A stretch of DNA of 64,000 bases from Cupriavidus pauculus. GTDB taxonomy: Bacteria > Pseudomonadota > Gammaproteobacteria > Burkholderiales > Burkholderiaceae. This document shows positions 18,040 through 25,065 of the stretch, piece after piece. The notes below the pieces were generated by a model that did no database searches, was not told where the DNA came from, and saw nothing but the letters and a program-made list of their open reading frames with translations. Both the position numbers and the translations under genes were made by a program. The stretch lies in contig NZ_BPUO01000012.1 of the NCBI RefSeq assembly GCF_022179805.1, forward strand, positions 107,852-171,851. The letters are read 5' to 3'. Positions within the stretch are counted from its first letter, which is position 1. The number at the start of each line of letters is the position of its first letter.

Positions 18040-18687
18040 ATGACTCATCCTGTTACCGCAGACAAGCTCACACGCCTCCTGCGCCTGGGCACCGCTACCA
18101 TTCACGAAGCCCAGGGTCAACGCGGCGCCGTGGACGCGGCCATTGCCCCGCTGGATCCTTCCATGCGTGTCGCCGGCCCTGCACTGACCCTCGACATCCG
18201 CCCTGGCGACAACCTGATGATCCACTACGCGTTGACGAAAGCACGACCAGGCGATGTGCTCGTGGTCGACGCCAAGCAGTTCGTCAATGCCGGACCATGG
18301 GGTGACGTCCTGACTTTTGCCGCCCAGAAGATTGGCATAGCCGGCCTGGTCATCGACGGCGCCGTTCGCGATGCGACGAATATTGTCGAGATGGGCTTCC
18401 CGGTATTCTGCCGCGGCCTCAGCATCCGGGGGACCAACAAAGTCCAGCCCGGACGGCTGAACGTGCCGGTCGTGGTTGGCGGCGTTCCGATCAATCCGGG
18501 TGACATTGTCGTCGGCGACCGTGACGGGCTCGTCGTCGTGGCGGCGGACGAACTTCAGACGGTTATCGATGCCAGCGAAGCGCGCGAGGAGAAGGAAGCT
18601 GGCATGCGTGAGAAGCTGAAGCAAGGCGCCACGATGGTCGAGCTGCTTGGGCTGCAGTCGACCCTCGATGCGTACGGGCTACGCTGA
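18040..18687 (+). CDS. RraA-family aldolase/decarboxylase, second copy
   Basis: The 215-residue protein resembles 4-carboxy-4-hydroxy-2-oxoadipate aldolase / oxaloacetate decarboxylase. It retains GPWGDVLTFAA with the acidic residue, VIDGAVRDA with the metal-site Arg-Asp, and a typical C-terminus. I chose the ATG at 18040 because GGAG lies about 9 nt upstream; the ATG at 18019 lacks a ribosome site and adds seven residues. Such enzymes split pyruvate from branched hydroxy-diacids at the end of aromatic meta-cleavage pathways (family knowledge). No dioxygenase is present in the window, so the pathway is not established. Confidence 0.85.
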   Translation: MTHPVTADKLTRLLRLGTATIHEAQGQRGAVDAAIAPLDPSMRVAGPALTLDIRPGDNLMIHYALTKARPGDVLVVDAKQFVNAGPWGDVLTFAAQKIGIAGLVIDGAVRDATNIVEMGFPVFCRGLSIRGTNKVQPGRLNVPVVVGGVPINPGDIVVGDRDGLVVVAADELQTVIDASEAREEKEAGMREKLKQGATMVELLGLQSTLDAYGLR

Positions 18688-18707
18688 CTCCACGGCGATT
18701 CAGCAAA

Positions 18708-19322
18708 TCAGCTCAGATTCAACGTGCGTTCCGGCGACACGCTACCGTCATCGCTGAACCCATCGCGCTGCTGCACGCAAACGCGATTGTCGACATCGAC
18801 CACGCCGTAGACCGCTTCGGCTATGTCCTCGATCACGCGCTTCTCGTAGCGGTCTTCCACCGTGCCGGACAGGCATACCACGCCGTCGCTCACGTCGACC
18901 TCGACTTCAGAGACATCGACCGAACGTTGCATGGCCAACCGCTCGCACACATCGTCGCGGATGCGCGCGTCCGTGCGCAGGTAGTCTTTCGGGCCGTTGG
19001 CGTGGGCGGCACGCATATGCTTCGGTTCGACAGGTCGGGTCGGATGGGCGCGATAGCCCGGGTCGCCGGGATATAGGCGTTGCGCACTGTTGAACGACTG
19101 GCCGCCGCTATCGCTATTGCCGAAGTAACCAGCTCCGCCTGCACCGCCATATGCGGGTTCGTCCTCGCACTGGATCTGGTCGCGGCCTTCCTTTGCAGTC
19201 CAGCTCTCATCCGCGGCGGGGGAATCGGCCACACGTGGCGCCTTCGGGCTATCCAAAGTGGGCGGTTGCGCTGAGGTACTGCGAGTTTCGGCCGCTTGGC
19301 GACGACGGAAGAAATCGAACAT
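18708..19322 (-). CDS. BON-domain protein
   Basis: The 204-residue protein has a low-complexity N-terminal half (about 1-100, rich in Gly, Ala, Pro and Ser) and a BON domain at about 115-190 (DARIRDDVCERLA, then VDVSDGVVCLSGTVEDRYEKR). BON domains bind phospholipid and are found in envelope stress proteins such as OsmY. No signal peptide is visible; the N-terminus MFDFFRRRQ is basic, so location is uncertain. A clear AGGAG precedes the ATG. It neighbours other small stress-type genes, including a PRC-barrel gene, which suggests a shared role (inference). Confidence 0.82.
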   Translation of the reverse strand: MFDFFRRRQAAETRSTSAQPPTLDSPKAPRVADSPAADESWTAKEGRDQIQCEDEPAYGGAGGAGYFGNSDSGGQSFNSAQRLYPGDPGYRAHPTRPVEPKHMRAAHANGPKDYLRTDARIRDDVCERLAMQRSVDVSEVEVDVSDGVVCLSGTVEDRYEKRVIEDIAEAVYGVVDVDNRVCVQQRDGFSDDGSVSPERTLNLS

Positions 19323-19410
19323 GACTCACTCCTGAAGAACAGGGACAACAAATAACGAAGGCACAACAAGCGTGCCGCACCGGGTGGCTGCCATGTGCGC
19401 GCACCCGCTG

Positions 19411-19854
19411 CTAGCGCGCGCCGCCGCCTGTCCCTCCACCCGACGTGCCGCCGCTGGAGGATCCACTCCCCAATCCACTGCCGCTCGTCCCGAGTCCGCC
19501 CGGCGTTGTGGCAGGTGTCCCGTTCAAGCCTCCCGATGGTCCTCGACTACCCGGTGTCATGCCCGTACCCGGTGGCATGCCGGCTGGCGGGTTCATGCGC
19601 CCGTCGCCTCGCCGCGTCCCCGGTGTGCCGGGTGTGCCTGGCGCGTTCGGCATGCCCGGTGATGTGGTGGCACTGCCGTAGTTGCTGCCGTCGGTGGGGC
19701 CGGTGCCCGGACGCGTCGTCGGGATACTGGGTGCTGGATTGGACGGACTGGGCGTGCCGGGCGCCGTCATGCCGGTGCCCGCGCCCGTTTGTGCCGCCAC
19801 GGCGCCCGCGCACAAGAGTGCGGCAGCGCTCAACACGAGTTTGAGGTGTCTCAT
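19411..19854 (-). CDS. Exported Pro/Gly/Thr-rich low-complexity protein
   Basis: The 147-residue protein has a signal peptide (MRHLKLVLSAAALLCAGAVA, cleavage near AAQ) followed by about 125 residues of Pro, Gly, Thr and Ser with no recognisable fold; the end is nearly all Gly, Ser and Thr. AAGGAG stands 7 nt before the ATG, which supports it as a real gene despite the overlapping frames. The function is unknown; it is a secreted, intrinsically disordered protein. Confidence 0.65.
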   Translation of the reverse strand: MRHLKLVLSAAALLCAGAVAAQTGAGTGMTAPGTPSPSNPAPSIPTTRPGTGPTDGSNYGSATTSPGMPNAPGTPGTPGTRRGDGRMNPPAGMPPGTGMTPGSRGPSGGLNGTPATTPGGLGTSGSGLGSGSSSGGTSGGGTGGGAR

Positions 19855-19962
19855 GCCATTCTCCTTGCAATGAATTCACGCTTCTCCAATGAATCGCTCG
19901 CAACGGACGTGCCGGGGCGTGTCGGCGTCAGGCATTGGTGGCCAATCACGCTCCACTCGCGC

Positions 19963-19997
19963 GGACAGCGCCGGCAAGACACTTGCCGGCGCTGTCC
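19963..19997. repeat. Perfect 16-bp hairpin with 3-nt loop in a 326-bp gap
   Basis: GGACAGCGCCGGCAAG (19963-19978) and its exact complement (19982-19997) flank ACA. The gap 19855-20180 between two divergent genes holds nothing else I can identify, and no T-run follows, so an ordinary intrinsic terminator is unlikely. It could be a transcript-stabilising stem, a cruciform or a REP-like unit. Confidence 0.7.
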
Positions 19998-20180
19998 AGT
20001 GGTAATTCGTGGGCAGTAAAAATCGCCGCTCACTTCCAGATGTACTCGCCACCGTTTCAGCGGCACGTATGTCTCGCTGCACCCGCAATTCGCTGCGCAT
20101 TTCCGCGCAGTTATCGCAGCCGGACGGGCACGCTTGTTGCGCGGCTCTGACTTCCGATCGCACACCACAGGAGCGCTGCA

Positions 20181-20618
20181 ATGGAACCTAACCCGAATCT
20201 TTCATCGACCCAGGGCGCGAGCATCGTTGGCTCCGGCGTGGGCGATGGCCCCGGCCCCGAAGTCATGGGCGCATCGAGCCTTGACGACACCAAGGTGTAT
20301 GCATCCGACGGCGAACACGTCGGCGAAATCAAGGAGGTCATGATCGACATGCAGAGCGGACGCGTGGCCTATGCCGTGTTGACGACCGGCGGCTTCCTCG
20401 GCATTGGCGATACGCTGCACGCCATTCCGTGGAGCGCGCTGGTGATGGACACCGACGCCAAATGCTTCCGCCTGGGCCTGACCTCCGACCGCATCAAGGA
20501 CGCCCCGGGCTTCAACAAGGATAGCTGGCCGCGCATGGCGGACCCGCAGTGGGCCACTACCGTGCATCAGTACTACGGCCGTGATCCGTATTGGACCAAC
20601 GTGGGCGGCACCATTTGA
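20181..20618 (+). CDS. PRC-barrel domain protein
   Basis: The 145-residue soluble protein has a PRC-barrel at about 28-110 (DTKVYASDGEHVGEIKEVMI, then GRVAYAVLTTGGFLGIGD and HAIPWSAL). The AGGAG-type site before the ATG is good. PRC-barrel proteins of this size are often linked to general stress responses in proteobacteria, and the fold is shared by RimM and photosynthetic reaction-centre H subunits (family knowledge). The gene is monocistronic, with a strong terminator directly downstream. The exact role is unknown. Confidence 0.88.
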   Translation: MEPNPNLSSTQGASIVGSGVGDGPGPEVMGASSLDDTKVYASDGEHVGEIKEVMIDMQSGRVAYAVLTTGGFLGIGDTLHAIPWSALVMDTDAKCFRLGLTSDRIKDAPGFNKDSWPRMADPQWATTVHQYYGRDPYWTNVGGTI

Positions 20619-20646
20619 GGCTGAAGCTAGTCCTCATGGCGTCATG

Positions 20647-20680
20647 ATCGTGGGAAGCCGATCGCTTCCCGCGATTTTTT
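20647..20680 (+). terminator. Intrinsic terminator of the PRC-barrel gene
   Basis: A 12-bp stem (20647-20658 with 20664-20675, one T-G wobble) around a 5-nt loop is followed by six T residues. Confidence 0.85.
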
Positions 20681-20681
20681 A

Positions 20682-21148
20682 TGCTGACGACGCAGAGTGG
20701 ACCGCTACCTTCGCGAAGTCGCAATCGCTCCGGCCGGTCACTTTTACAAGGCTCGCCGAGCGACAAAAATGGCGCCTTCCAACGAGACGACGCACACGCG
20801 ATATCGGCCACATGTATGCGCGCCACGCGCATCGCGCCCATCATTGCGATGCAACCATTGCGCATCGTTTGCATGAAGTACATGCGTGAAGCGCGCGTAC
20901 GTGTGTCAGGTTTGCAACCAAATTGTGGGATTCCTCCGACAGTGCTTTCGGCGTCCTGCGGCTGTATTGCCCCCTTGCGGATGCATATCTTTGCATCACG
21001 GCAAGCGCAATGACAAAAGGCTGCCAGCCTGCAACCCACATCAGCGATTGCAGCGCGCGGCTCGCATCGCGTGATCCACGACATGAGGCAACGTCGGGTC
21101 AAGCATGTCCCGCTCGCTCCCTGACTTCAACGGAAAAGAGGTGAACAC
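20682..21148. other. Non-coding gap upstream of the DUF4397 gene
   Basis: About 467 bp follow the terminator. No open frame here has a ribosome site or protein-like composition on either strand. The last 20 bases carry AAGAGG, the ribosome site of the next gene. A long leader or small RNA is possible but not supported by visible structure. Confidence 0.5.
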
Positions 21149-21928
21149 ATGACGCAATTCAGGAAAAGGATCATTCTGGGTCTGGCGCTGGCAAGCACTG
21201 CCGTGCTGGCTGCTTGTGGTGGCGGCGACGACGGAATCGATGACCGCATCGGCGTCAGCAAGCCGTCGGTGCGCGTGATCCATGCGGTCACCGCAGGCCC
21301 CAACGTCGACGTGCTGCAGAATGGCGCGCTGACTGCACTACAGAACGTCCCGTACAAGACGGTATCCGGCTACTTCGATGTTTCCACCGGTAACAACCTG
21401 TTTGCCTTCAATCTGGCTGGCACGTCCACCCAGATAGGGTCGACGACGGTGGATGCCCATACGGGCCACAAGTACACGGTGATCGCGCTGCCGGGCACCG
21501 CTGCCGCCGACGTCGCGCAGATCGACGACCCGTATGGCAAGGGCCTGATCGACACCCAGGCACGCGTACGTACGTTCAACGCATCGATCAACGCGCAGAA
21601 CGTCGACGTCTACGTGACCACGCCGGCGGTGGACATCAATTCGGTGGCGCCGAACATGGGTGCCGTGAAGTACAAGAGCGCGGTACCTGCATCGGGTTCA
21701 GACTCGCAGTACATCGACGGCGGCACGTACCGCCTGCGCATCACCACGGCAGGCACGAAGACGGTGATCTTCGATTCGGGTGCGTTGACCATCGACAAGA
21801 ACGCCGACTGGCTGATCACGACGATCCCGGCCGATGGCTTCGGCGCCGTGGTGCCGAACCGCATCAAGGTGCTGGTGGCCCAGAGCAACACCAGCAACAC
21901 GACGGCCCAGGAACTGGTCACGCAGTAA
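21149..21928 (+). CDS. DUF4397 lipoprotein
   Basis: The 259-residue protein has a lipoprotein signal peptide with lipobox LAAC, Cys23 as the lipidation site, followed by a GGGDDG spacer. A DUF4397 domain covers about 38-245 and includes RVIHAVTAGPNVDVLQNG, VPYKTVSGYFDV and the repeated-type RVRTFNASINAQNVDVYVT. DUF4397 is a beta-rich module seen in cell-surface proteins. Asp after the spacer does not directly follow the Cys, so outer-membrane sorting is expected (inference). It is monocistronic with its own terminator. Confidence 0.9.
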   Translation: MTQFRKRIILGLALASTAVLAACGGGDDGIDDRIGVSKPSVRVIHAVTAGPNVDVLQNGALTALQNVPYKTVSGYFDVSTGNNLFAFNLAGTSTQIGSTTVDAHTGHKYTVIALPGTAAADVAQIDDPYGKGLIDTQARVRTFNASINAQNVDVYVTTPAVDINSVAPNMGAVKYKSAVPASGSDSQYIDGGTYRLRITTAGTKTVIFDSGALTIDKNADWLITTIPADGFGAVVPNRIKVLVAQSNTSNTTAQELVTQ

Positions 21929-21952
21929 TACGCCTCGGCGTCTTGCAGCGGC

Positions 21953-21989
21953 AACGCCCCGTTACCCAGGAGGGTAACGGGGCGTTCTT
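21953..21989 (+). terminator. Intrinsic terminator after the DUF4397 gene
   Basis: A perfect 15-bp stem (21953-21967 with 21972-21986) around AGGA is followed by a CTTCATT tail. Since the 22002 gene converges on it, it can serve both strands. Confidence 0.85.
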
Positions 21990-22001
21990 CATTGTTGGCG
22001 G

Positions 22002-22334
22002 TTACTTCCCGTCGTCCTTGAGGACGTCGAGGTGCAACAGGTAGGCATCCAGCTCGGCGCGGCCCTCGGCCGTGATCGTGTAGACGCGGCCGTTGCCTTC
22101 CACCAGTTCGGCGGTGATGGCGCGGGCCATCATCAGGCTGCGCAGGATCGGCCGCAGCGCGCGGATGTTCTTGTCGATGCCACGTTCGCGCAGGCGCTCC
22201 ATCAGGTTGAACACCGTGGATGGGCTCGACTGCACGAGCTTGAGAATGTAGAGACGGGATACGACCCGGTCGAGTGAAGGCGTTTTCATAGGCGCAGGTG
22301 ACGCAGCCAGAGGTGCGGGTATTCTGATCATCAT
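22002..22334 (-). CDS. Small winged-helix-like (PadR-type) regulator
   Basis: The 110-residue protein has a segment SRLYILKLVQSSPSTVFNLMERLRERG followed, after a helix, by ELVEGNGRVYTITAEGRAEL, the recognition-helix and wing pattern of PadR/MarR-like small regulators. The start at 22334 has AAGGG 7 nt upstream; an in-frame ATG at 22289 begins closer to the fold. It is a stand-alone gene downstream of tctBA on the same strand, separated by a terminator. The target is unknown. Confidence 0.6.
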   Translation of the reverse strand: MMIRIPAPLAASPAPMKTPSLDRVVSRLYILKLVQSSPSTVFNLMERLRERGIDKNIRALRPILRSLMMARAITAELVEGNGRVYTITAEGRAELDAYLLHLDVLKDDGK

Positions 22335-22387
22335 GCGCAGCCCTTGACTGCTCTCGCAGCCGGGCCTCTCTTCTTTCCTTGATTGCC

Positions 22388-22417
22388 AAAAAAACGGGGT
22401 GCACGCAGGGCACCCCG
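22388..22417 (-). terminator. Intrinsic terminator of the tctBA operon
   Basis: On the minus strand an 8-bp GC stem (22395-22402 with 22410-22417) is followed by seven T residues (A-run 22388-22394 on the plus strand). It lies about 60 nt after the tctA stop. Confidence 0.85.
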
Positions 22418-22476
22418 AAAGCTTGCTAGATACGCGCCGCTGTGACGGCGCGGTAGTTCAGGAACGCCACGGAGCG

Positions 22477-23979
22477 TTATTCTTCCTGGAACGCTTCTTC
22501 GCGCTTTGCCTTGATCGACGGCAGCGCCACCACAGCCACCAGCGCAGCGGCTGCAATCAGCAGGCCCAGCGACAGCGGACGGGTGAAGAACACCGTGAAC
22601 TCGCCACGCGACAGCAGCAGCGTACGGCGGAAGTTTTCTTCCATCATCGGTCCCAGCACGAAGCCCAGCAGCAGCGGTGCGGGTTCGCACTTGAGCTTCA
22701 GGAACAGGTAGCCGATCACACCGAAGGCCGCGGCCATGAAGACGTCGAAGGTCTGGTTGTTGACCGAGTACACGCCGATGCAGCAGAACGTCAGAATGGC
22801 CGGGTACAGGAAGCGATACGGCACGGTCAGCAGCTTCACCCAGATACCGATCATCGGCAGGTTCAGGATGATCAGCATCAGGTTACCGATCCACATCGAG
22901 GCGATCAGGCCCCAGAACAGCGACGGGTTGCTGGTCATGACCTGCGGACCCGGCTGGATGTTGTGGATCGTCATCGCGCCCACCATCAGCGCCATCACGG
23001 CGTTCGGCGGAATGCCCAGCGTCAGCAGCGGGATGAACGAGGTCTGTGCCGCGGCATTGTTGGCCGATTCCGGACCTGCCACGCCTTCGATCGCGCCCTT
23101 GCCAAACTCATGGGCATACTTCGAAGTCTTCTTTTCCAGCGAGTACGCTGCGAACGAAGCCAGCGCCGCACCACCACCCGGCAGGATACCCAGTGCCGAA
23201 CCCAGCACCGTGCCACGCAGCACGGCCGGGATCATGCGGCGGAAGTCTTCGCGCGTCGGGAACAGGTTGGTCACCTTGTTCGTGAACGTCTCGCGAGCTT
23301 CCTTCTGTTCCAGGTTCGCGATGATTTCCGCGAAACCGAACATACCCATGGCCAGTGCCACGAAGTCGATGCCGTCGGTCAGTTCAGGCACGTCGAACGA
23401 GAAGCGCGCGGCGCCCGAGTTCACGTCGGTACCGATCAGGCCCATCAGCAGGCCCAGCACGATCATCGACACGGCCTTCGGCAGCGAACCCGATGCCAGC
23501 ACCACGGCACCGATCAGGCCCAGGATCATCAGCGAGAAGTATTCGGCGGGACCGAACTTGAACGCCAGTTCCGACAGCGGCGTTGCAAACGCGGCCAAGA
23601 TCAGCGTGGCCACGCAGCCGGCGAAGAACGAGCCCAGGCCAGCCGTGGCCAGCGCCACACCGGCACGGCCGCGACGGGCCATCTGGTAGCCGTCGATGGT
23701 GGTCACCACCGACGACGATTCACCAGGCAGGTTCACCAGGATGGCGGTGGTGGAACCACCGTACTGCGCGCCGTAGTAGATACCGGCCAGCATGATCAGC
23801 GCAGCCACCGGCGGCAGCGAGTACGTCACCGGCAGCAGCATGGCGATGGTAGCCAGAGGCCCCAGGCCCGGCAGCACACCGATCAGCGTACCGAGCACGC
23901 AGCCCAGGAATGCGTACGCCAGGTTCTGCAGGGACAATGCCGTGGAGAAACCCAAGGCAAGGTGTTCGAACAATTCCAT
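22477..23979 (-). CDS. tctA: TctA-family large membrane subunit of a tripartite tricarboxylate transporter
   Basis: The 500-residue integral membrane protein has about 11-12 helices and is the large permease subunit for carboxylate uptake, driven by ion gradients with a periplasmic receptor. Family signatures seen include GVLPGLGPLATIAMLLP, GGSTTAILVNLPGE, ILPGGGAALASFAAY and GIPPNAVMALMVGAM. I chose the start at 23979 because AAGGAG lies upstream and the length matches the family; the frame is open further to 24054. It follows tctB after 13 nt. No receptor gene is adjacent. Confidence 0.95.
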   Translation of the reverse strand: MELFEHLALGFSTALSLQNLAYAFLGCVLGTLIGVLPGLGPLATIAMLLPVTYSLPPVAALIMLAGIYYGAQYGGSTTAILVNLPGESSSVVTTIDGYQMARRGRAGVALATAGLGSFFAGCVATLILAAFATPLSELAFKFGPAEYFSLMILGLIGAVVLASGSLPKAVSMIVLGLLMGLIGTDVNSGAARFSFDVPELTDGIDFVALAMGMFGFAEIIANLEQKEARETFTNKVTNLFPTREDFRRMIPAVLRGTVLGSALGILPGGGAALASFAAYSLEKKTSKYAHEFGKGAIEGVAGPESANNAAAQTSFIPLLTLGIPPNAVMALMVGAMTIHNIQPGPQVMTSNPSLFWGLIASMWIGNLMLIILNLPMIGIWVKLLTVPYRFLYPAILTFCCIGVYSVNNQTFDVFMAAAFGVIGYLFLKLKCEPAPLLLGFVLGPMMEENFRRTLLLSRGEFTVFFTRPLSLGLLIAAAALVAVVALPSIKAKREEAFQEE

Positions 23980-23992
23980 TTGGAGCGACTCC

Positions 23993-24454
23993 TTAGCCGG
24001 TGATGAAGGCAGGCCACACCGGCATCTGCAGGTTGATGCCGTACACGAACGCACCCATGCTGATCAGCACGAGCACGACGCCGTTGAGCAGTGCGCCCTT
24101 CCAGCTGAACTCATGGCTGGCCATCGACGACACCAGCACCAGCACGAACACCGACAGCACCATACCGAGCGGCTTGAGCAGCAGGCCGAACAGCACGACG
24201 GAGCCGAGAATCCACAGCAGGATCTTCAGGTCCCAGCGGGCCAGCTGATCTTTCTCACCATTGGACGACAGGGCACCGATGGTCACGATCGCGCCCAGCA
24301 GCGCGAGCACGAGCCCGAGCAGGAACGGAAAGTACCCAGGGCCCATCTTGGCGGCAGTTCCCATGGAATAGCCGCGTGCGACGAAGGAAAAGCCCAGACC
24401 GACCAGGATGAACATCAGGCCGGAGGCAAAGTCCTTTTGGCTGCGTATGCGCAA
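23993..24454 (-). CDS. tctB: TctB-family small membrane subunit
   Basis: The 153-residue protein has four predicted membrane helices (about 8-28, 40-60, 77-110 and 118-140) and the RGYSMGTAAKMGPGYFPFLL stretch typical of TctB. I chose a TTG start at 24454 because GAGGAG lies about 7 nt before it; the upstream TTG at 24469 overlaps that ribosome site. It is the first gene of the tctBA operon. The usual tctC receptor gene that heads such operons is missing here. Confidence 0.9.
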   Translation of the reverse strand: MRIRSQKDFASGLMFILVGLGFSFVARGYSMGTAAKMGPGYFPFLLGLVLALLGAIVTIGALSSNGEKDQLARWDLKILLWILGSVVLFGLLLKPLGMVLSVFVLVLVSSMASHEFSWKGALLNGVVLVLISMGAFVYGINLQMPVWPAFITG

Positions 24455-24643
24455 AACGATTCTCCTCAAAATGTAAAAGCGGTACGCGTGGACATCGGCT
24501 CTGACGCACCACGCTGCGAACGCGCGAATGCAGACACGTTCGACGCGATGGAGCGAACGATAAAAATGGGAACTTTCAGCCGCCTTTCATTTGTCTGGGG
24601 TTCAGGGTATTCACCGATCCCGCATACGTATGTGGCTTTTTTC

Positions 24644-24666
24644 AATACATCACAATATGATGTATT
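24644..24666. promoter_or_regulatory. Perfect 9-bp inverted repeat upstream of tctBA
   Basis: AATACATCA (24644-24652), a 5-bp spacer and TGATGTATT (24658-24666) form a perfect dyad about 190 bp before the tctB start. A second palindrome, CATACGTATG, lies at 24623-24632. The AT-rich symmetry in a GC-rich genome suggests an operator, for example for a GntR- or TetR-type repressor (inference). The gap from 24455 to 25065 holds only these sites and the two palindromic repeats listed next. Confidence 0.6.
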
Positions 24667-24917
24667 TAAGCGCGTGACGAGATCACGTCGCAAGGAAATT
24701 GAAAGGCGATGTCGAAAGCCGGATGAAAGGGAAGATCGAGGATTGGGGCCGCATGGCGTTTTTGCGGCATGCTGGAGCTTTCGAATGACTTACGGCCGGG
24801 ACATCACGCGATGCGTGGTGGTCGTATGTCTTGTCATCTGAAAGGATTTGGTATGTTGCAGACGTGATGCGGCGTTCTTTTTGCTTCCCTCTTCCGCGTT
24901 GCGCTTTCTTTTTTGCT

Positions 24918-24944
24918 CCCCTCTCCCGCGTCGCGGGAGAGGGG
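24918..24944. repeat. GC-rich dispersed palindrome, copy 1
   Basis: CCCCTCTCCCGC and GCGGGAGAGGGG form a 12-bp stem with a 3-nt loop, followed on the plus strand by TTGGGGGTGAGGG. The core CCCTCTCCC...GGGAGAGGG recurs at 25016 and 28201, so it is a dispersed intergenic repeat. Confidence 0.8.
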
Positions 24945-25015
24945 TTGGGGGTGAGGGCAATGAGGCTCTGCTTGCCGATGACGTCGCAATTTGAACCGCT
25001 GGGCCTCTCCCCCGC

Positions 25016-25042
25016 CCCTCTCCCATTGCATGGGAGAGGGGA
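25016..25042. repeat. GC-rich dispersed palindrome, copy 2 (inverted)
   Basis: CCCCTCTCCCAT and ATGGGAGAGGGG form a 12-bp stem with a 3-nt loop. The flanking GCCTCTCCCCCGC lies on its left, so this copy is oriented opposite to the one at 24918. It lies just past the stop of the MATE gene and may act as its terminator. Confidence 0.8.
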
Positions 25043-25065
25043 GCAAACCAACGGGGATTACATTC

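Noticed and set aside
19851..20181. Small overlapping frames across the 16-bp hairpin
   Set aside because: They run through a perfect inverted repeat and lack start signals.
20841..21041. Small frames in the gap before the DUF4397 gene
   Set aside because: Composition is not protein-like and there are no ribosome sites.
22399..24003. 534-residue plus-strand frame over tctA
   Set aside because: His/Gln/Arg-rich composition typical of antisense to a membrane protein; tctA is certain.
24466..24693. 75-residue frame between tctB and the dyad
   Set aside because: No ribosome site and it runs through the operator-like repeats.
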